A stretch of DNA of 64,000 nucleotides from an uncultured Mailhella sp. (GCF_963931295.1 NZ_OZ007001.1:1925137-1989136), one strand, 5' to 3'; shown: positions 1 to 9,208, numbered from the stretch's first letter. Numbers and translations are program-made. Notes: generated from the sequence alone by a model not told the origin.

Positions 1-335
1 AAGTCGTCATCGGCAACAATGTGATGTTCGGACCCAACGTCAGCCTTCTCTGTTCCAACCATCCCCTCATTGCGGATGAGCGCATACGCATGACCTATCC
101 TGACGGCCACGTGTCCACGTCGGAGTTCGCGGGAGAAATTCATATTGAAGACGACGTCTGGCTGGCGGCCAATGTTTCCGTCATCGACGGCGTGACCATA
201 GGAAAGGGCGCGGTCGTGGGCGCAGGCAGCGTGGTCACGCACGACATTCCCGCAGGATGGCTGGCCCTCGGCGTTCCTGCAAAGCCGGTCAGGAAGATTT
301 CCGAGCGGGATTCCAAAATGCACCTGCTGAGCTAG
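1..335 (+). CDS. Hexapeptide-repeat O-acetyltransferase, C-terminal part (5' end outside window)
   Basis: Reading frame 3 is open from the window edge to the TAG at 333-335, so only about the last 110 residues are seen. They show the left-handed beta-helix hexapeptide pattern (IGNNVMFGPN, IEDDVWLAANVSVIDG, IGKGAVVGAGSVV) and the closing GVPAKPVRKI motif typical of the maltose/galactoside/NodL acetyltransferase family, which moves acetyl from acetyl-CoA to a sugar hydroxyl in the cytoplasm. The stretch CSNHP carries the usual acceptor-site histidine region. The substrate cannot be told from the C-terminus alone. It is the only plus-strand gene at this edge; the next genes run the other way. 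Confidence 0.85.
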   Translation, partial: VVIGNNVMFGPNVSLLCSNHPLIADERIRMTYPDGHVSTSEFAGEIHIEDDVWLAANVSVIDGVTIGKGAVVGAGSVVTHDIPAGWLALGVPAKPVRKISERDSKMHLLS

Positions 336-403
336 GCGTCTCTCCTGCGCCGCTGTTTCTGTCCTCTGGGGAAGGAAACGTTTTTTTTGCCGACGCCATC
401 CGG

Positions 404-433
404 GCCCGCAGTCGTGAAAGGCGGCGGGCTTTT
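404..433 (+). terminator. Possible terminator after the acetyltransferase
   Basis: GCCCGC (404-409) can pair with GCGGGC (424-429) and is followed by a short T run (TTTT). The loop is 14 bases, so the call is only moderate. The rest of 336-592 is GC-rich sequence in which I see no gene. Confidence 0.4.
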
Positions 434-592
434 GCATTAAATGTTCCGGCGGTTCGGGCTCGGAGAACGGCACGGCCGGGAGGCTGATTTTGAGGAAAAG
501 GGATTCCGCGTTCTGCGTCGGGAGCCCCTTCCGTCGCCTCTGCGGTTCGGCGGGGCCGTTGCCGCAGCTGCTTTCCTGGTGCCTTCTCCTTG

Positions 593-1387
593 TCAGGGAA
601 GCGAGATGCGCGAGCCGCAGGAAAGGTAATGGAGCCTGTCGCCGAGCGTCTGTTTCAGATATTCAAACGGGCCGAGTCCCGTGCAGTGGCAGGTGTAATA
701 CTCGGTCGGAAACTCTGCCAGGTGCCGGGCGGCGAAATCGAGCGTTGCCCGGCTCTGCTGATCGGATTTCAGCGACCTGAAGTGGAATCCGCCCACGAGC
801 ACGTCGGGCCGCAGCCACTGTACGATGTTCAGAATGCCCTTGTGGGAACAGCCGCTGATGACCACGAGCCGTCCGCGTTCCCGGAGGCAGAGATACTGTT
901 CGTGCGTGAAGTCGTCAGGCTCAGGATGCCCATCGCGCACCATGAGCAGATCCTGGCTGTACGAGGGAAAGGGCCGCGCTTTTTCGTTGCAGGAGCAAAG
1001 CCACATGTCGTCGTCCAGCGACAGAACGTCGTCCGTCGGCACGATGCGGGGATGCCCGGCCAGCGAGGGGGCCATGCCTATTTCCCGATCGTCTGCGGCG
1101 AGGTGACGTTCAAAGGCGCGGCGATGCACATAGACGGGGGCGTGCTCGTTCACGGCGAGGAAGCGGGCCAGACCTCCGGTGTGATCGTAGTGCCCGTGGG
1201 ACACGACGGCCATGTCCACAAGGCGCAGATCTACGCCCAGATGCACGGCGTTGCGGGCAAAGGCGTCCGTCTGTCCTGTGTCGAAGAGAATGCGGTGCTT
1301 TTCCGTTTCGATGTAGAGGCTCAGACCGTGCTCGGCGGTGAGGCGTTCGTCGGACGAGGTGTTTTCCAGAAGCGTGACGATCTTCAT
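593..1387 (-). CDS. MBL-fold metallo-hydrolase
   Basis: 264-residue cytoplasmic metallo-beta-lactamase-fold protein. The dinuclear metal signature SHGHYDHTGG places His64, His66, Asp68 and His69 in the usual HxHxDH pattern, and ISGCSHKGI and HCTGLGP near the C-terminus supply later ligands. The overall pattern resembles the group often annotated as 7,8-dihydropterin-6-methyl-aminobenzene phosphate synthase-like MBL proteins, so hydrolysis or oxidation of a small phosphorylated metabolite is possible, but the substrate is not known. I choose the ATG at 1387 because AAGGAG lies 7 bases upstream; the upstream 31-residue extension is arginine-rich and has no ribosome site. It stands alone, with no functional link to its neighbours. 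Confidence 0.85.
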   Translation of the reverse strand: MKIVTLLENTSSDERLTAEHGLSLYIETEKHRILFDTGQTDAFARNAVHLGVDLRLVDMAVVSHGHYDHTGGLARFLAVNEHAPVYVHRRAFERHLAADDREIGMAPSLAGHPRIVPTDDVLSLDDDMWLCSCNEKARPFPSYSQDLLMVRDGHPEPDDFTHEQYLCLRERGRLVVISGCSHKGILNIVQWLRPDVLVGGFHFRSLKSDQQSRATLDFAARHLAEFPTEYYTCHCTGLGPFEYLKQTLGDRLHYLSCGSRISLP

Positions 1388-1491
1388 GTCGAACTCCTTG
1401 TGGCGGGATTGCCTTCCTACAGTACGCCGCGCCGCAGGCGCTGTCCACGCATGCGGCAAAAAACGCCGCGGGAAGCGCATTGAGCGCGTTT

Positions 1492-2172
1492 TTAAATTTC
1501 CCGGATTTTCAGAATATTGTAGGAAATATCCGTGTCGTAGGCGTCTGATTCTTCGATTTTCTTGAGGAAGTTCACCACGCGGATGGTGACCGGCAACACG
1601 ACGATTTCGTACGCCGTTTTGGCGAAAATCTGAATGGCCATCATCTTGATAAGTTCCTGCGCGGGCACGAGGCCGCCGAAGGCCAGAGGAAAGAAGATGA
1701 GGGAGTCTGCGCTTTCTCCCGCGAGGGTGGAGAGCACGGCGCGGGCGGAAAAGTGTTTGCCGCGGCTGGCGATTTTCATTCGGCTCATGACGTAGGCGTT
1801 GAGAAAGGAGCCGAGGAGAAAGGCGGCGAGGCTGGCGGCAGCGATGCGCGGGGCCAGACCGAAGATGAAGCGGAAGGCGGCGTCGCCTTCCCAGAAGGGA
1901 GCGGCAGGCAGGGCCACGGCCAGCTGAAACAGGGCGACCATGGCGAAGTTGACGGCAAAGCCCAGCCAGATGATGAGCCGCGCCTTGCGGAAGCCCCAGA
2001 CTTCGGCAATGCAGTCGTTGATGATGTAGGAGATGGGAAAGACCAGGAATCCGGCGGTGATGGTGACGGGGCCGAACTGGAGGATCTTGGTTTCCAGAAG
2101 ATTCGAGGCCACGAGACAGGCGCAGAACACGACGCCGAGCAGCATGAACGAGAGGGAGACGGTAGCTTTCAT
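1492..2172 (-). CDS. yhhQ: YhhQ-family queuosine precursor transporter
   Basis: 226-residue polytopic inner-membrane protein with about six hydrophobic segments. The start MKATVSLSFMLLGVVFCACLV, then VASNLLETKILQFG, FPISYIINDCIAEVWGF and the later AGESADSLIFFPLAF match the VUT/YhhQ family, which imports the queuosine precursors preQ0/preQ1 for tRNA modification. The length is normal for the family. The upstream 2173-2474 gap is GC-rich and I could not find a preQ1 riboswitch in it by eye. Other queuosine genes are not in the window. Confidence 0.85.
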   Translation of the reverse strand: MKATVSLSFMLLGVVFCACLVASNLLETKILQFGPVTITAGFLVFPISYIINDCIAEVWGFRKARLIIWLGFAVNFAMVALFQLAVALPAAPFWEGDAAFRFIFGLAPRIAAASLAAFLLGSFLNAYVMSRMKIASRGKHFSARAVLSTLAGESADSLIFFPLAFGGLVPAQELIKMMAIQIFAKTAYEIVVLPVTIRVVNFLKKIEESDAYDTDISYNILKIREI

Positions 2173-2474
2173 GACTTGTTTTTTACGTGGTTTTCAAGCA
2201 CACGGTTGAAGGAAAGGGCCGATGCCGGAATTAACCTTTTGAGGCGGCGGGCGTCAAGCGGCGCGGGCCGGAGCGAAAGCGCGGCGTAGTTTGGAACATT
2301 GCGCCTCCGCGTCGATCGCGCCTTCGGCGCGGCTTCAGGAAACTTTGCGCGCGTCGCCGCGGGAGCATCCTTGTTGCGGAGAAGGGAAAGCCGCCGCGCC
2401 GGAAGAATGTTCCAGAGCGCGGCGGCGCGCTTTGTTTTTTGCGGTGTCTGACGGCTGTCAGAACCGCGCCCTGA

Positions 2475-3746
2475 TCAGCGATGCTCGCGGATGAGCGCGG
2501 CGATGCGTTCGATGCCGGTTTTCACCACATTGCGGGAGGGACCGTAGGAGAATCGCACCCAGGAGCGGTAGGGTTCTTCGGCGGGACGGGTCCGGTAGGG
2601 GCGCACGTCGAAGAAGCGGCCGGGCACGGTCATGACCTTGCGGGCGAGGCAGGCGTGGAAGAAGGCGTCGGCGTCGTTGAGGGGCGCTGGCAGGTCGCGG
2701 ATGCAGGCCCACACGTAGAAGGTGCCGCGGGGCTCGGCCGCCGGGCGGATGCCGAGTTCGGCGAGGCCGTCGAGCATGAGCTTGCGCTTGTAGGCGAATT
2801 CGGCGCGCAGGGCGGTGGTTTCCTGCTCCACGCGGGAAGGTTCGAGGGCCGCGAGGGTGGCGCGCTGGGAGAGCATGGAAGGACCGCCGTCCACGGCGCT
2901 GGCCGCGCGGTTCAGCATTTCAATGATGTGCTTCGGGCCCACGGCCCAGCCGGCGCGCCAGCCGGGATAGCGGTGGCTCTTGGTGAGGCCGTCGAAAATG
3001 ACGACGGGATCCTTGTCCACGTCTTCCACGAATTCCGCCGCGGAAACGGGGCCGGACGCGGGAGAGCCGTCGGGATTGTAGATGAAGTGGGAATAGAATT
3101 CGTCGCTGCCGATGAGGCAGTTTTCCCTGCGGGCCGTGGCCACATAGCTGTCCAGGGTCTCGCCGGAAATGATTTCGCCCGTGGGGTTGCAGGGATTGGA
3201 AAACACAAAGACGTTGGCGCGTTCCTGATGAATGAAGCTTTCCAGCGTTTCTGCGGGAATGGAGAAGGCGTCTTCCTCCCTGGCGCGGATGGGAAGCAGC
3301 ACGCAGCGGTTGCGGAGGCTGTAGAGATAGTCCTCGTAGGCTGTGTAGTCGGGATTTTTGTAGGCTATGCGCGCGCCGTCGGCCAGAATGGTGTAGAGGC
3401 GGGTGAGGGCCAGACGGCCGCCGCTTGCGAAGCTGACGTTGTCCGCCGTGTACTTCGACTTGCCGCGGCGATAGGTTCTGTTGACCATGTCGGCAATGGC
3501 TTCGCGCACTTCGCCGGTGCCGCCCACCGGGCCGTAGGCATGATCGGCGGGATCAATGTCGATGTGATGGATGCGTTCGGGCGCGCCGGGCATGTCGCCG
3601 ACTTCGGGCTGTCCCTGACCGAGGTTGCACCAGTCGGGATTTCCGTTCCAGAAGCCGAGCTTAGAGGCCTCGTGAACAACCCAGATGACGCCCATGTAGG
3701 GAACGTCCCTGACCATGGGAAATGTGGAGGACATCTCCGTATCCAT
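2475..3746 (-). CDS. PLP-dependent aminotransferase, class I/II
   Basis: 423-residue fold-type I aminotransferase. Visible landmarks are YGPVGGTGEVREAIADM in the N-terminal part, SGGRLALTRLYTIL (cofactor-phosphate region), NPCNPTGEI, SDEFYSHF and the Schiff-base lysine in DGLTKSHRYPGWRAGW at about residue 256, followed by the substrate-binding arginine region WVRFSYGP near the C-terminus. It probably transaminates an amino acid with 2-oxoglutarate or pyruvate in the cytoplasm; specificity cannot be read off. The ATG at 3746 has a weak purine-rich upstream region (AAGGAG about 10 bases upstream), and a second Met lies 5 codons in. It stands alone with GC-rich gaps on both sides (2173-2474 and 3747-4003). 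Confidence 0.85.
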   Translation of the reverse strand: MDTEMSSTFPMVRDVPYMGVIWVVHEASKLGFWNGNPDWCNLGQGQPEVGDMPGAPERIHHIDIDPADHAYGPVGGTGEVREAIADMVNRTYRRGKSKYTADNVSFASGGRLALTRLYTILADGARIAYKNPDYTAYEDYLYSLRNRCVLLPIRAREEDAFSIPAETLESFIHQERANVFVFSNPCNPTGEIISGETLDSYVATARRENCLIGSDEFYSHFIYNPDGSPASGPVSAAEFVEDVDKDPVVIFDGLTKSHRYPGWRAGWAVGPKHIIEMLNRAASAVDGGPSMLSQRATLAALEPSRVEQETTALRAEFAYKRKLMLDGLAELGIRPAAEPRGTFYVWACIRDLPAPLNDADAFFHACLARKVMTVPGRFFDVRPYRTRPAEEPYRSWVRFSYGPSRNVVKTGIERIAALIREHR

Positions 3747-4003
3747 GTTGATAATCTCCTTGAATTATTGGATATTATTCAAAACACAGTGTAAGCGTGA
3801 AGAGTGCGTCCGCTTTCGGAACTCGAAAGGGAGCGCGAGGGTGCAGGTGCGGAAGTCGGCGTTTCAGGAAGCCGGGCGGAGCGTTGCGTCGACCGACCTG
3901 CGAGGCGGGAAAGGGGAGTTGTTGCCGGACGGCCGCCCGGAGAAGCGGACGGAAAAGCCGTGCAGGTTGTCCTCGCTGCGGACGGCCGTCGGAAAGAAGA
4001 ACG

Positions 4004-4582
4004 CTAGTCGAGTTTGTCGATGGGGGTGTAGGTGCCGTCGGGATTGGGACGGAAGACGTAGTGTTCCTTCAGATAGATGATGTCCTTGCGGTGGACGGAC
4101 TGCAGTTCGGCCAGAATGGCGGCGCGGGCCACCACCTCGGCGCCGGCGGAGCGGGCCAGGGATTCGATGGCTTCGATGGATTCGCCGGTGGCGATGACGT
4201 CGTCGATGAGCGCCACGCGCTTGCCGCGGATTTTATCGGCGTCGCAGCCGTCGAGCCAGAGGGTCTGTTCCTTCTGGGTGGTCACGGAGAAGACGGAGTG
4301 GGAAATGGGGTTCTGCATGTAGGGCTTGCGGCTCTTGCGGGCCACCACGAAATCCTTCATGCCCATGAGGCGGCTGATTTCGTAGGTGAGGCAGATGCCC
4401 TTGGCTTCGGCGGTCATGAGCACGTCCACCTCGGGCAGACGCTTCATGAGCTCGGGGGCGACGGTCTGGATGAGTTCGGTGTCGGAAAGTACGACGAAGC
4501 TGGCAAGAGCAAGATTTTCTCCGATCTGGACGAAGGGAAGCTTGCGCTTGAGTCCCATGATTTCAAAGTCGAAGTATTTCAC
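4004..4582 (-). CDS. Purine phosphoribosyltransferase-type protein (GTG start)
   Basis: 192-residue cytoplasmic PRTase. The PRPP-binding signature VALIDDVIATGESIEA lies near residues 120-135, and the upstream MTAEAKGI and ARKSRKPYM match the adenine/xanthine phosphoribosyltransferase group, which joins a free purine base to PRPP. The start is decided by an AGGAGG box immediately before GTG AAA TAC at 4582; an ATG that overlaps this site is out of frame, and the longer in-frame extension has no Shine-Dalgarno site. Apt or a xanthine enzyme are both possible, or a PurR-like regulator without catalysis. The gene is followed upstream by the separate AbgT unit on the same strand. Confidence 0.8.
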   Translation of the reverse strand: MKYFDFEIMGLKRKLPFVQIGENLALASFVVLSDTELIQTVAPELMKRLPEVDVLMTAEAKGICLTYEISRLMGMKDFVVARKSRKPYMQNPISHSVFSVTTQKEQTLWLDGCDADKIRGKRVALIDDVIATGESIEAIESLARSAGAEVVARAAILAELQSVHRKDIIYLKEHYVFRPNPDGTYTPIDKLD

Positions 4583-4675
4583 ATGGCCTCCTGAGTTGAT
4601 TTTGACGAAACGTGTCGGAAACGCGGGAGCCGTCGGCGGGAACGCGGTTCTGCGCCGGACGGCGAACATGCGAAT

Positions 4676-4719
4676 CCCTCCTTCGCGGACGATCGTACAA
4701 CGTTATCCGCAAAGGAGGG
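4676..4719 (-). terminator. Long hairpin downstream of abgT
   Basis: CCCTCCTTCGCGGA pairs with TCCGCAAAGGAGGG in 13 of 14 positions across a 16-base loop. It lies just past the stop of the AbgT gene (4730) and before the phosphoribosyltransferase start. No strong T run follows, so it could be an mRNA 3'-end stabiliser rather than a true intrinsic terminator. Confidence 0.45.
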
Positions 4720-4729
4720 AAGGGGTGAT

Positions 4730-6244
4730 CTACAGGAAAACGGGAGCGCCGGGGCCGAGAGGCAGATCCATTTCCATCCAGAAGATGAGGAAGAGGCCCC
4801 AGAAGAACAGGATGCCGAGCGCGTAGGGAAGCATGAGCGAGATGATGGTGCCGAGGCCTACGTTTTTGGCGTATTTCTGCGCCACGCCGATGATGAAGGC
4901 CATGAAGGGCTCAAGCGGAGAGATGGCGTTGGTGGTGGAGTCGGCCACGCGGTAGGCGGCCTGCACGAAGTAGGGCGAGAGCTGCGTCTGCATGAGCATG
5001 GGCACGAAGATGGGGGCGAGCAGGGCCCACTTGGCCATGGCGCTGCCGATGAAGAAGTTGATGCAGGCGGTGAGAATGAGGAAGCTCACCACGAGCGGAA
5101 TGCCGGAGAAGCCGGTGTTGTTGAGGAAGGCCGCGCCCTGAATGGACAGATACATGTCCAGATGCGTGTAGGCGAAGCTGGAAACGAACTGACCGGCCGC
5201 GAAGCAGAGCACGATGAAGGAGGAGAATTCCTTCATGGCCTTGCCCATGAAGCGGACCACGTCCTTGTCGTTGCGGATGACCTTGGTGCTCACGCCGTAG
5301 GGTATGGACACGGCGAGGAAGAACACCAGCAGGATGGGCACGAGGGAGTCGAGGAAGGGGGAGGGGACGATGCTGAACGTCTTGGGATTGCGCAGGATGC
5401 CGTGTTCGGGCACCACGGTGAGCAGAATGAGGCAGATGTAGACGATGCCGCCGATGAGGGCGGCGCGCAGACCGCGGCGTTCTTCGGGGGTCACGGTCAT
5501 GTCTTCGCTGCCCAGCGCGCCATCGTGCATGGCCACGCCTTCGAGACGGGGTTCGACGAATTTTTCCGTAAGGAAGACGATGACGGCCGTCACGATGAAG
5601 GTAGAAGCCGACATGAAGTACCAGTTGACGGCGGGATGCACGGTGAAGTTGGGATCGATGATCTGGGCGGCCTGCTGGGTGATGGCGGCAAGGCCCACGT
5701 CGGTGCCCACGACCAGGAGGTTGGCGTTGAGGCCGGCGGCGCAGCCGGCGAAGCCCGTGGCGAGACCGGCCAGCGGATTGCGGCCGAGGCCCTTGAAGAT
5801 CATGGCGCCGAGAGGCGGCACCACCACGAAGGCCGCGCTGGAGGCCATGTTGCCCATGACGCCGCAGAAGGCGATGATGGCGGTCACCATGCTGCGGGGA
5901 GCGCTGAGAATGGTGGCGCGCAGCACGGCGGAGAGCAGGCCGACTTCTTCGGCCACGCCGAGGCCGAGCATCATGACGAGCACGAGGCCCAGGGGCTTGA
6001 AGCGGACGAAGTTGTCCACGCAGTTTTTGAGGAACCAGGTCAGGCCGTCCACGGAGGCAAGGCTCTGCACGACCAGGGTTTTGCCTTTTGGATCCACCAT
6101 GGTGATGCCCTGCAGCAGGTAGGAAAGCACCATGACGACCAGCGTGAGGATCAGAAATATGGTGACGGGATGCGGCAGTCTGTTGCCGGCTCGTTCGATG
6201 AAGCCGAGAATGCCGGTAAGGTTTTCAATCTGTTCTTTAGCCAT
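4730..6244 (-). CDS. abgT: AbgT-family transporter
   Basis: 504-residue integral membrane protein with about eleven or twelve hydrophobic segments. The start GFIERAGNRLPHPVTIFLIL and the later FFIGSAMAKWALLAPIFVPM and VADSTTNAISPLEPFMAFI match the AbgT family, which carries p-aminobenzoyl-glutamate or similar small peptides (some members export sulfonamides). The M20 amidohydrolase immediately upstream on the same strand (6353-7540) suggests that the pair imports and splits an N-acyl amino acid or dipeptide, as AbgT and AbgAB do in E. coli. A perfect 15-bp hairpin sits between the two genes. Confidence 0.88.
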   Translation of the reverse strand: MAKEQIENLTGILGFIERAGNRLPHPVTIFLILTLVVMVLSYLLQGITMVDPKGKTLVVQSLASVDGLTWFLKNCVDNFVRFKPLGLVLVMMLGLGVAEEVGLLSAVLRATILSAPRSMVTAIIAFCGVMGNMASSAAFVVVPPLGAMIFKGLGRNPLAGLATGFAGCAAGLNANLLVVGTDVGLAAITQQAAQIIDPNFTVHPAVNWYFMSASTFIVTAVIVFLTEKFVEPRLEGVAMHDGALGSEDMTVTPEERRGLRAALIGGIVYICLILLTVVPEHGILRNPKTFSIVPSPFLDSLVPILLVFFLAVSIPYGVSTKVIRNDKDVVRFMGKAMKEFSSFIVLCFAAGQFVSSFAYTHLDMYLSIQGAAFLNNTGFSGIPLVVSFLILTACINFFIGSAMAKWALLAPIFVPMLMQTQLSPYFVQAAYRVADSTTNAISPLEPFMAFIIGVAQKYAKNVGLGTIISLMLPYALGILFFWGLFLIFWMEMDLPLGPGAPVFL

Positions 6245-6293
6245 TGGCTCAAGCTCCTTGGGCGTGTTGCGGATGGGACGGCCTTTATACGCA

Positions 6294-6327
6294 GCATCAC
6301 GGCGCGGAGGAATCCGCGCCGTGATGC
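6294..6327 (-). other. Perfect intercistronic hairpin between the M20 peptidase and abgT
   Basis: GCATCACGGCGCGGA (6294-6308) is fully complementary to TCCGCGCCGTGATGC (6313-6327) with a GGAA loop. There is no T run on either side, so it looks like an RNA-stability or partial-termination element that would let the upstream peptidase and downstream transporter be expressed at different levels. Confidence 0.6.
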
Positions 6328-6352
6328 ACGGGGGAATTACTGGATAGGTGTA

Positions 6353-7540
6353 TTAGTTAAGGTCGTCAAGGTTTTCAAATGCCTGACGAACCTCTTTGCG
6401 CAGCGCTTCGTTGGTGAGTACGTCGTAGCCGGTGAGGCACATGGAGCGGGCCGCAAGAAGCATGCCCTTGAAGCCTCCTTCTCCGTTGCAGGCTTCGGCA
6501 AAGGCGGGAGTGTGTCCGACGAGGTGCGCGCCCCCGATGGAGATGTAGGGATGGATGGACGGCGCCTTGAAGCTGACGTTGCCCATGTCGGTGGAATAGC
6601 TGCTGGACACTTCGTCGATGTAGCTTTCCCCGAGCAGATCGAGGTTGGAGGCAAAGGCGTGCAGCAGCGGCATGTTGTGGCGCATGGTGTAGTAGGGATG
6701 CGCGGAATGGCGGTAGGAGAACTGGCAGCCGAGAGCCATGGCGCAGCAGCGGGCGCAGTTGACCACGCGTTCGATGGCGTTGTCGAGGGTTTCGGGCTTG
6801 CGGGCGCGCACGCCGTAGCGCAGGCGGGCGAATTCGGGAATGGTGTTGATGGAGGTGCCGGTGTCGGTGAGCAGGCCGTGAATGCGCACGTCGGGGGTCA
6901 TGTGCTGGCGCAGGCTGTTGATGCCCATGACGGCGAGCGCGGCGGCGTCCATGGCGTTGATGCCCTTTTCAGGCGCGCCGGCGGCGTGAGCGGCCTTGCC
7001 CTTGAAGTCCATTTCCAGGTTGGCGCGGGAAATGAGCTGCTGCTTGAGAATGGTGCGCCCTTCGGCGTGGGCGGCAATGACGGCGTCCATGTGATCGAAG
7101 AGGCCCGCGTCGGCCATGGGCACCTTGCCGCCGGCGTCCCGAACGTTGCCTTCTTCGGCGGGCGTGCCGAACACGTGAACGGTTCCTGCGGGAAGATGGC
7201 GGGCCAGCGCTATGCCGGCGGCGCAGGCCGCCGTGCCGAAGAGGTTGTGTCCGCAGGCGTGGCCGAGCCCGGGCAGGGCGTCGAATTCGGCGAGGAAGGC
7301 CACCTGCGGGCCTTCGCCGGAGCCGTACACGGCATGGAAGGCCGTGGGCATGTCGAGCAGATTGCGTTCCACCTTGAAGCCGTTGGATTCAAGAAAATCG
7401 GCAAGACGGGCGGAAGACTTGAATTCCTGATAACCCAGTTCGGGTTCGGCGAAAATGGCGGAGGCAATTTCCTTCATCTGGGCGGAAAGATTATTGACTT
7501 CATCCAGTAACTGGCTTTTTTCACGAGAGATTTCAGGCAT
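6353..7540 (-). CDS. M20-family amidohydrolase/peptidase (AbgB/PepD-like)
   Basis: 395-residue cytoplasmic zinc peptidase of the M20 aminoacylase/AbgB group. Metal-site motifs visible are LAEFDALPGLGHACGHNLFGTAA, FGTPAEEGN with the general-base glutamate pair, and the dimerisation-domain GKAAHAAGAPEKGINAMDA. It should cleave an amide bond of an N-acylated amino acid or p-aminobenzoyl-glutamate. The ATG at 7540 has AAAGGAGG about 6 bases upstream. It is the promoter-proximal gene of a two-gene unit with abgT. Only one M20 subunit is present here, whereas E. coli uses an AbgA/AbgB pair, so it may act as a homodimer. Confidence 0.87.
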   Translation of the reverse strand: MPEISREKSQLLDEVNNLSAQMKEIASAIFAEPELGYQEFKSSARLADFLESNGFKVERNLLDMPTAFHAVYGSGEGPQVAFLAEFDALPGLGHACGHNLFGTAACAAGIALARHLPAGTVHVFGTPAEEGNVRDAGGKVPMADAGLFDHMDAVIAAHAEGRTILKQQLISRANLEMDFKGKAAHAAGAPEKGINAMDAAALAVMGINSLRQHMTPDVRIHGLLTDTGTSINTIPEFARLRYGVRARKPETLDNAIERVVNCARCCAMALGCQFSYRHSAHPYYTMRHNMPLLHAFASNLDLLGESYIDEVSSSYSTDMGNVSFKAPSIHPYISIGGAHLVGHTPAFAEACNGEGGFKGMLLAARSMCLTGYDVLTNEALRKEVRQAFENLDDLN

Positions 7541-7702
7541 GTTGCCTCCTTTGAAGTTTACAGAAACTTGCGCGTTCTCCGCACCTTACCTGTTATTGCA
7601 GGGGGAAGCAAGAAAAAGCGCAAACAAAATGGGGAGTTAAAATGAAAAGCCCGGCCGAATCCCTGTGCCGCAGGCGTTTGCGCCGAATGCGGACCGTCGG
7701 CA

Positions 7703-9208
7703 TTATTTTTTGCCGTGTTTTTTTCCGTCGGGTTTTTTGAGCGCCTTTTTCAGCGCGTCGCGATAGGCTCGCAGCACGGTGAGACGGGCGTTCTTTTTGT
7801 CTTCGGCGGCCACGATGCGCCAGGGCGCATACTCCGTGCTGGTGCGCAGGAACATTTCATCCGCGGCGCGCACGTATTCGGGCCACTTTTCCCGATTGCG
7901 CCAGTCGTCGGGCGTGATCTTGTACTGTTTCCACGGGGTGACTTCCCGCTCCCTGAAACGGCGCAGCTGTTCCTCGGGGGAAATGTGCAGCCAGAACTTC
8001 ATCAGCACGTTGTTGCCGCTTGTGAGCTGCTCCTCGAAGAGATTGATTTCCGCAAAGGCGCGGCTCCAGTCTTCGCGGGGCGTGAGCTTCTCCACCCGCT
8101 CCACGAGCACGCGGCCGTACCACGAACGGTCGTACACGGTGATGAATCCGGCGCGGGGCACGTGCCTCCAGAAGCGCCACAGATAGTGATGCGCCAGCTC
8201 TTCGTCCGTGGGCGCCCCGATGGGAATCGCGCGGCTGATGCGGGCGTCGATGCCGTCCATGAGGCGGCGGATGCATCCGCCCTTGCCTGCGGCGTCCCAG
8301 CCCTCGAAGACGAGCGTGCTGGAAATCCCCCGGCGCCAGGCGTGATAGGTGAGTTCGTGCAGTTCCTGCTGCAGGTCGGCCAGCTCCTTTTTGTAGGCGT
8401 CGGGATCGGCTTTGGCGCTCAGATCGATGGCGTCCAGCGTGGAGACCACGTTTTCCTGTTCCGCGTCGTTCTGATTCTTCAGGCGCGCGGCCCTGGCGTC
8501 CTGCTCGGCCGCGGTCCGTTCCACGGCGGCGATCACGGCGCGGGCCACGGCAAGGTTGCGATAGTTCGCGTCCGCGGCGTCCACGATGGTCCAGGGCGCG
8601 AAGGCCCGGTCGGTCAGGGTGATGGCGCGCGAGGCGGCTTCGGCCAGACCGTCGTAGTTTTCGGAAACCTTCTTGTCGTAGGGCGTGAAGTGAAGCACTT
8701 CCTTGTGAGCCAGCCGCTTCTTGAGGCGCTCGTCGTGCTCCTTTTTGTCCAGATGCAGCCAGATCTTGACGATGGCCATGCCCGACGCGGCCAGACTTTC
8801 CTCCAGGCCGCGGCAGTGATGCATGTGGGCGGTGAATTCCGCTTCGCTCATGTCTTTCGTGCAGAAGCGGCGCAGCTCAAGGCCGTACCAGCCGCCGAAG
8901 AACACGCCGGTCGAGCCGGCCGCCGGCAGTCGCCGCCAGAAGCGCCAGTCGAGCGGGCGTTCACGCTCTTCGTCGGTTTCCATCCAGAACACGTGGTTGT
9001 GAACGTGCTTGCTGTCCATCCATTCCGACAGCAGGTTGATGACGGCTCCGCGCCCTGCGCCGTTGACGCCGTCGACGATGACGAGCAGGGGAATCTTGCG
9101 GTAGATGCATTGCCGCTGCGCGTCAAAGAGTTTCATGCGCAGTTCGGGGGCCTGCGTCCGGAAGTCCTTGTCGCTGCAGCGTCTGCCGAGAACAACGTTT
9201 TCAAACAT
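7703..9208 (-). CDS. pap: Polyphosphate:AMP phosphotransferase (two-domain PPK2)
   Basis: 501-residue protein made of two tandem PPK2 domains, the size of known PAP enzymes, which phosphorylate AMP to ADP with polyphosphate. The C-terminal half has an intact Walker A (EGWDAAGKGGCIRRL) and Walker B/lid residues (FWRHVPRAGFITVYDRSWYGRVLVERVE). The N-terminal half repeats the fold but has DGVNGAGRGAVINLL, with arginine where the second domain has the Walker lysine, so catalysis probably sits in the second domain. TPDDWRNREKWPEY and the basic KKPDGKKHGKK tail finish the protein. It stands alone; the 9209-9554 gap that it shares with the divergent GNAT-TraB gene must hold both promoters. Confidence 0.9.
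   Translation of the reverse strand: MFENVVLGRRCSDKDFRTQAPELRMKLFDAQRQCIYRKIPLLVIVDGVNGAGRGAVINLLSEWMDSKHVHNHVFWMETDEERERPLDWRFWRRLPAAGSTGVFFGGWYGLELRRFCTKDMSEAEFTAHMHHCRGLEESLAASGMAIVKIWLHLDKKEHDERLKKRLAHKEVLHFTPYDKKVSENYDGLAEAASRAITLTDRAFAPWTIVDAADANYRNLAVARAVIAAVERTAAEQDARAARLKNQNDAEQENVVSTLDAIDLSAKADPDAYKKELADLQQELHELTYHAWRRGISSTLVFEGWDAAGKGGCIRRLMDGIDARISRAIPIGAPTDEELAHHYLWRFWRHVPRAGFITVYDRSWYGRVLVERVEKLTPREDWSRAFAEINLFEEQLTSGNNVLMKFWLHISPEEQLRRFREREVTPWKQYKITPDDWRNREKWPEYVRAADEMFLRTSTEYAPWRIVAAEDKKNARLTVLRAYRDALKKALKKPDGKKHGKK

Noticed and set aside
2173..2474. preQ1 riboswitch ahead of the YhhQ-type transporter
   Set aside because: No preQ1-I/II core or A-rich tail is visible in the leader.
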